A stretch of 64,000 nt of DNA, taken from Gemella sp. GL1 (GTDB lineage Bacteria > Bacillota > Bacilli > Staphylococcales > Gemellaceae). Numbering within the stretch: position 1 is the stretch's first letter; each line of letters opens with the position of its first letter. Where the stretch lies: positions 1 through 64,000 of the forward strand of contig NZ_JACBYB010000007.1 of NCBI RefSeq assembly GCF_013415365.1. Direction: 5' to 3'. Below the pieces are notes generated by a model. The model searched no databases and was not told where the DNA came from. It was given only the letters and a program-made list of their open reading frames with translations. Made by a program: the position numbers and the translations under genes. This document shows, piece after piece, positions 63,425-64,000 of this stretch.

Positions 63425-64000
63425 CTATCTCCAGTTTATTTTTATTTTTCTTATCATTGTAAATAAGAAGCCACATATAAGCGTAATGATTGAATTAATT
63501 ACTAAAGTATACTTTGAAAATAAAGAGTAGTCTATTTCTTTTTCAAACAATGTTAAAGGAAGAATTGTCGTATATATATTTCTAATTCCTTCATTAGAAT
63601 TTACTCCTATCATTACAAATCCTAATTCATCTTTAAATACTAGATTGAAGATGACAGGATAAATAGCAATTAAAACTAACAAACTAAATAAGATTAGATT
63701 AGTAGCGAATTTTTTTGAATTTATAGATCTAAAGAAATATAGAAGTAAAATTAAGATACTAAAGTATGAAATTAATGAAATTGTCTTTTGAATAAAATCA
63801 TACAGATTAAAGTTACTATATATTATGTAATATATTAGATTAAATACAATAAGTATCGCAGATAAAATAACTAAAACTTCATGGATACTATATTTTAGTG
63901 TATGGTAAAAATAATATCTTTTAGTATAAATAAATTCATATAAAAAATATGTAGATAAGGCAATCATAATTGTTGTTGACGTCAATATCCATATAGCATT
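63425..64000 (-). CDS. Multi-pass membrane protein, partial (runs past the window edge)
   Basis: The open frame reaches the right edge without a stop, and the residues before the first possible internal start (AIWILTSTTIMIALSTYFLY) already form a membrane helix, so the true start lies outside. About six helices are visible in 191 residues, with an extracellular-type loop around IGVNSNEGIRNIYTT. The overall look recalls ABC-2 type permeases, but no diagnostic motif is seen. The last residues, MIRKIKINWR, are basic and may face the cytoplasm. Confidence 0.7.
   Translation of the reverse strand, partial: NAIWILTSTTIMIALSTYFLYEFIYTKRYYFYHTLKYSIHEVLVILSAILIVFNLIYYIIYSNFNLYDFIQKTISLISYFSILILLLYFFRSINSKKFATNLILFSLLVLIAIYPVIFNLVFKDELGFVMIGVNSNEGIRNIYTTILPLTLFEKEIDYSLFSKYTLVINSIITLICGFLFTMIRKIKINWR

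Overview
The window comes from an AT-rich Firmicute and fits Gemella (Gemellaceae, Bacilli) best. The reasons are the 5' half of a 16S rRNA gene at the left edge, strong AGGAGG-type ribosome binding sites, consensus SigA promoters (TTGACA-17-TATAAT), a single-chain glycyl-tRNA synthetase under a T-box, a GlpO-type glycerol-phosphate oxidase and an S. aureus-like dnaG-rpoD pair. The genus is an inference; no search was run. The region is almost entirely chromosomal housekeeping DNA. I see no phage, insertion sequence, CRISPR array or defence island.

Layout. 1-10 kb: the 16S start (minus) with tandem rRNA promoters, a divergent GNAT gene, then ppc, gyrA, gyrB, recF and a yaaA-type S4 gene, all minus. 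This is the classic origin cluster without dnaA-dnaN. 10-14.5 kb: a choline-kinase-like gene, an aldo/keto reductase, pepT, a hotdog thioesterase and a TTG-started NAD(P)-binding protein. 14.8-16.6 kb: rplM-rpsI behind an L13-type leader, and an acetate transporter. 16.6-21.6 kb: the threonine branch, thrC-thrB facing hom and aspartokinase. 21.6-25.9 kb: a Fem-type peptidoglycan-bridge enzyme with an unknown partner, a GNAT, an orphan membrane protein and two tandem Usp genes. 26-30.7 kb: an ECF transporter operon (S, T, fused A) and a glycolipid glycosyltransferase/PAP2 pair.

30.9-38.7 kb: the complete F1Fo ATP synthase operon (atpBEFHAGDC, no atpI), upp, and queT with a preQ1-like leader. 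38.9-49.7 kb: deoD-pgm, then acpS-alr-tex-oatA-like, then the t6A cluster tsaE-tsaB-rimI-tsaD with overlapping genes. 49.8-53.4 kb: a surface nuclease, a DUF2929-like peptide, a Nudix hydrolase, an FlK-like thioesterase, glucokinase, and a small unknown gene next to a frameshifted one. 53.4-64 kb: dnaG-rpoD, T-box-glyQS, fetAB, glpK-glpO (glpO apparently lacks its C-terminal domain and is not followed by glpF), and a partial membrane protein at the right edge.

The most notable signals are these: (1) the queT leader, where a preQ1-I-like hairpin loop is complementary over 7 nt to the loop of the following terminator; (2) the apparently truncated glpO; (3) glycine at the GyrA position normally held by the acidic residue that contributes to quinolone binding; (4) a small ORF broken by a 5-bp tandem duplication; (5) the gyrase/recF block separated from dnaA-dnaN. 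I found no convincing new multi-gene system.
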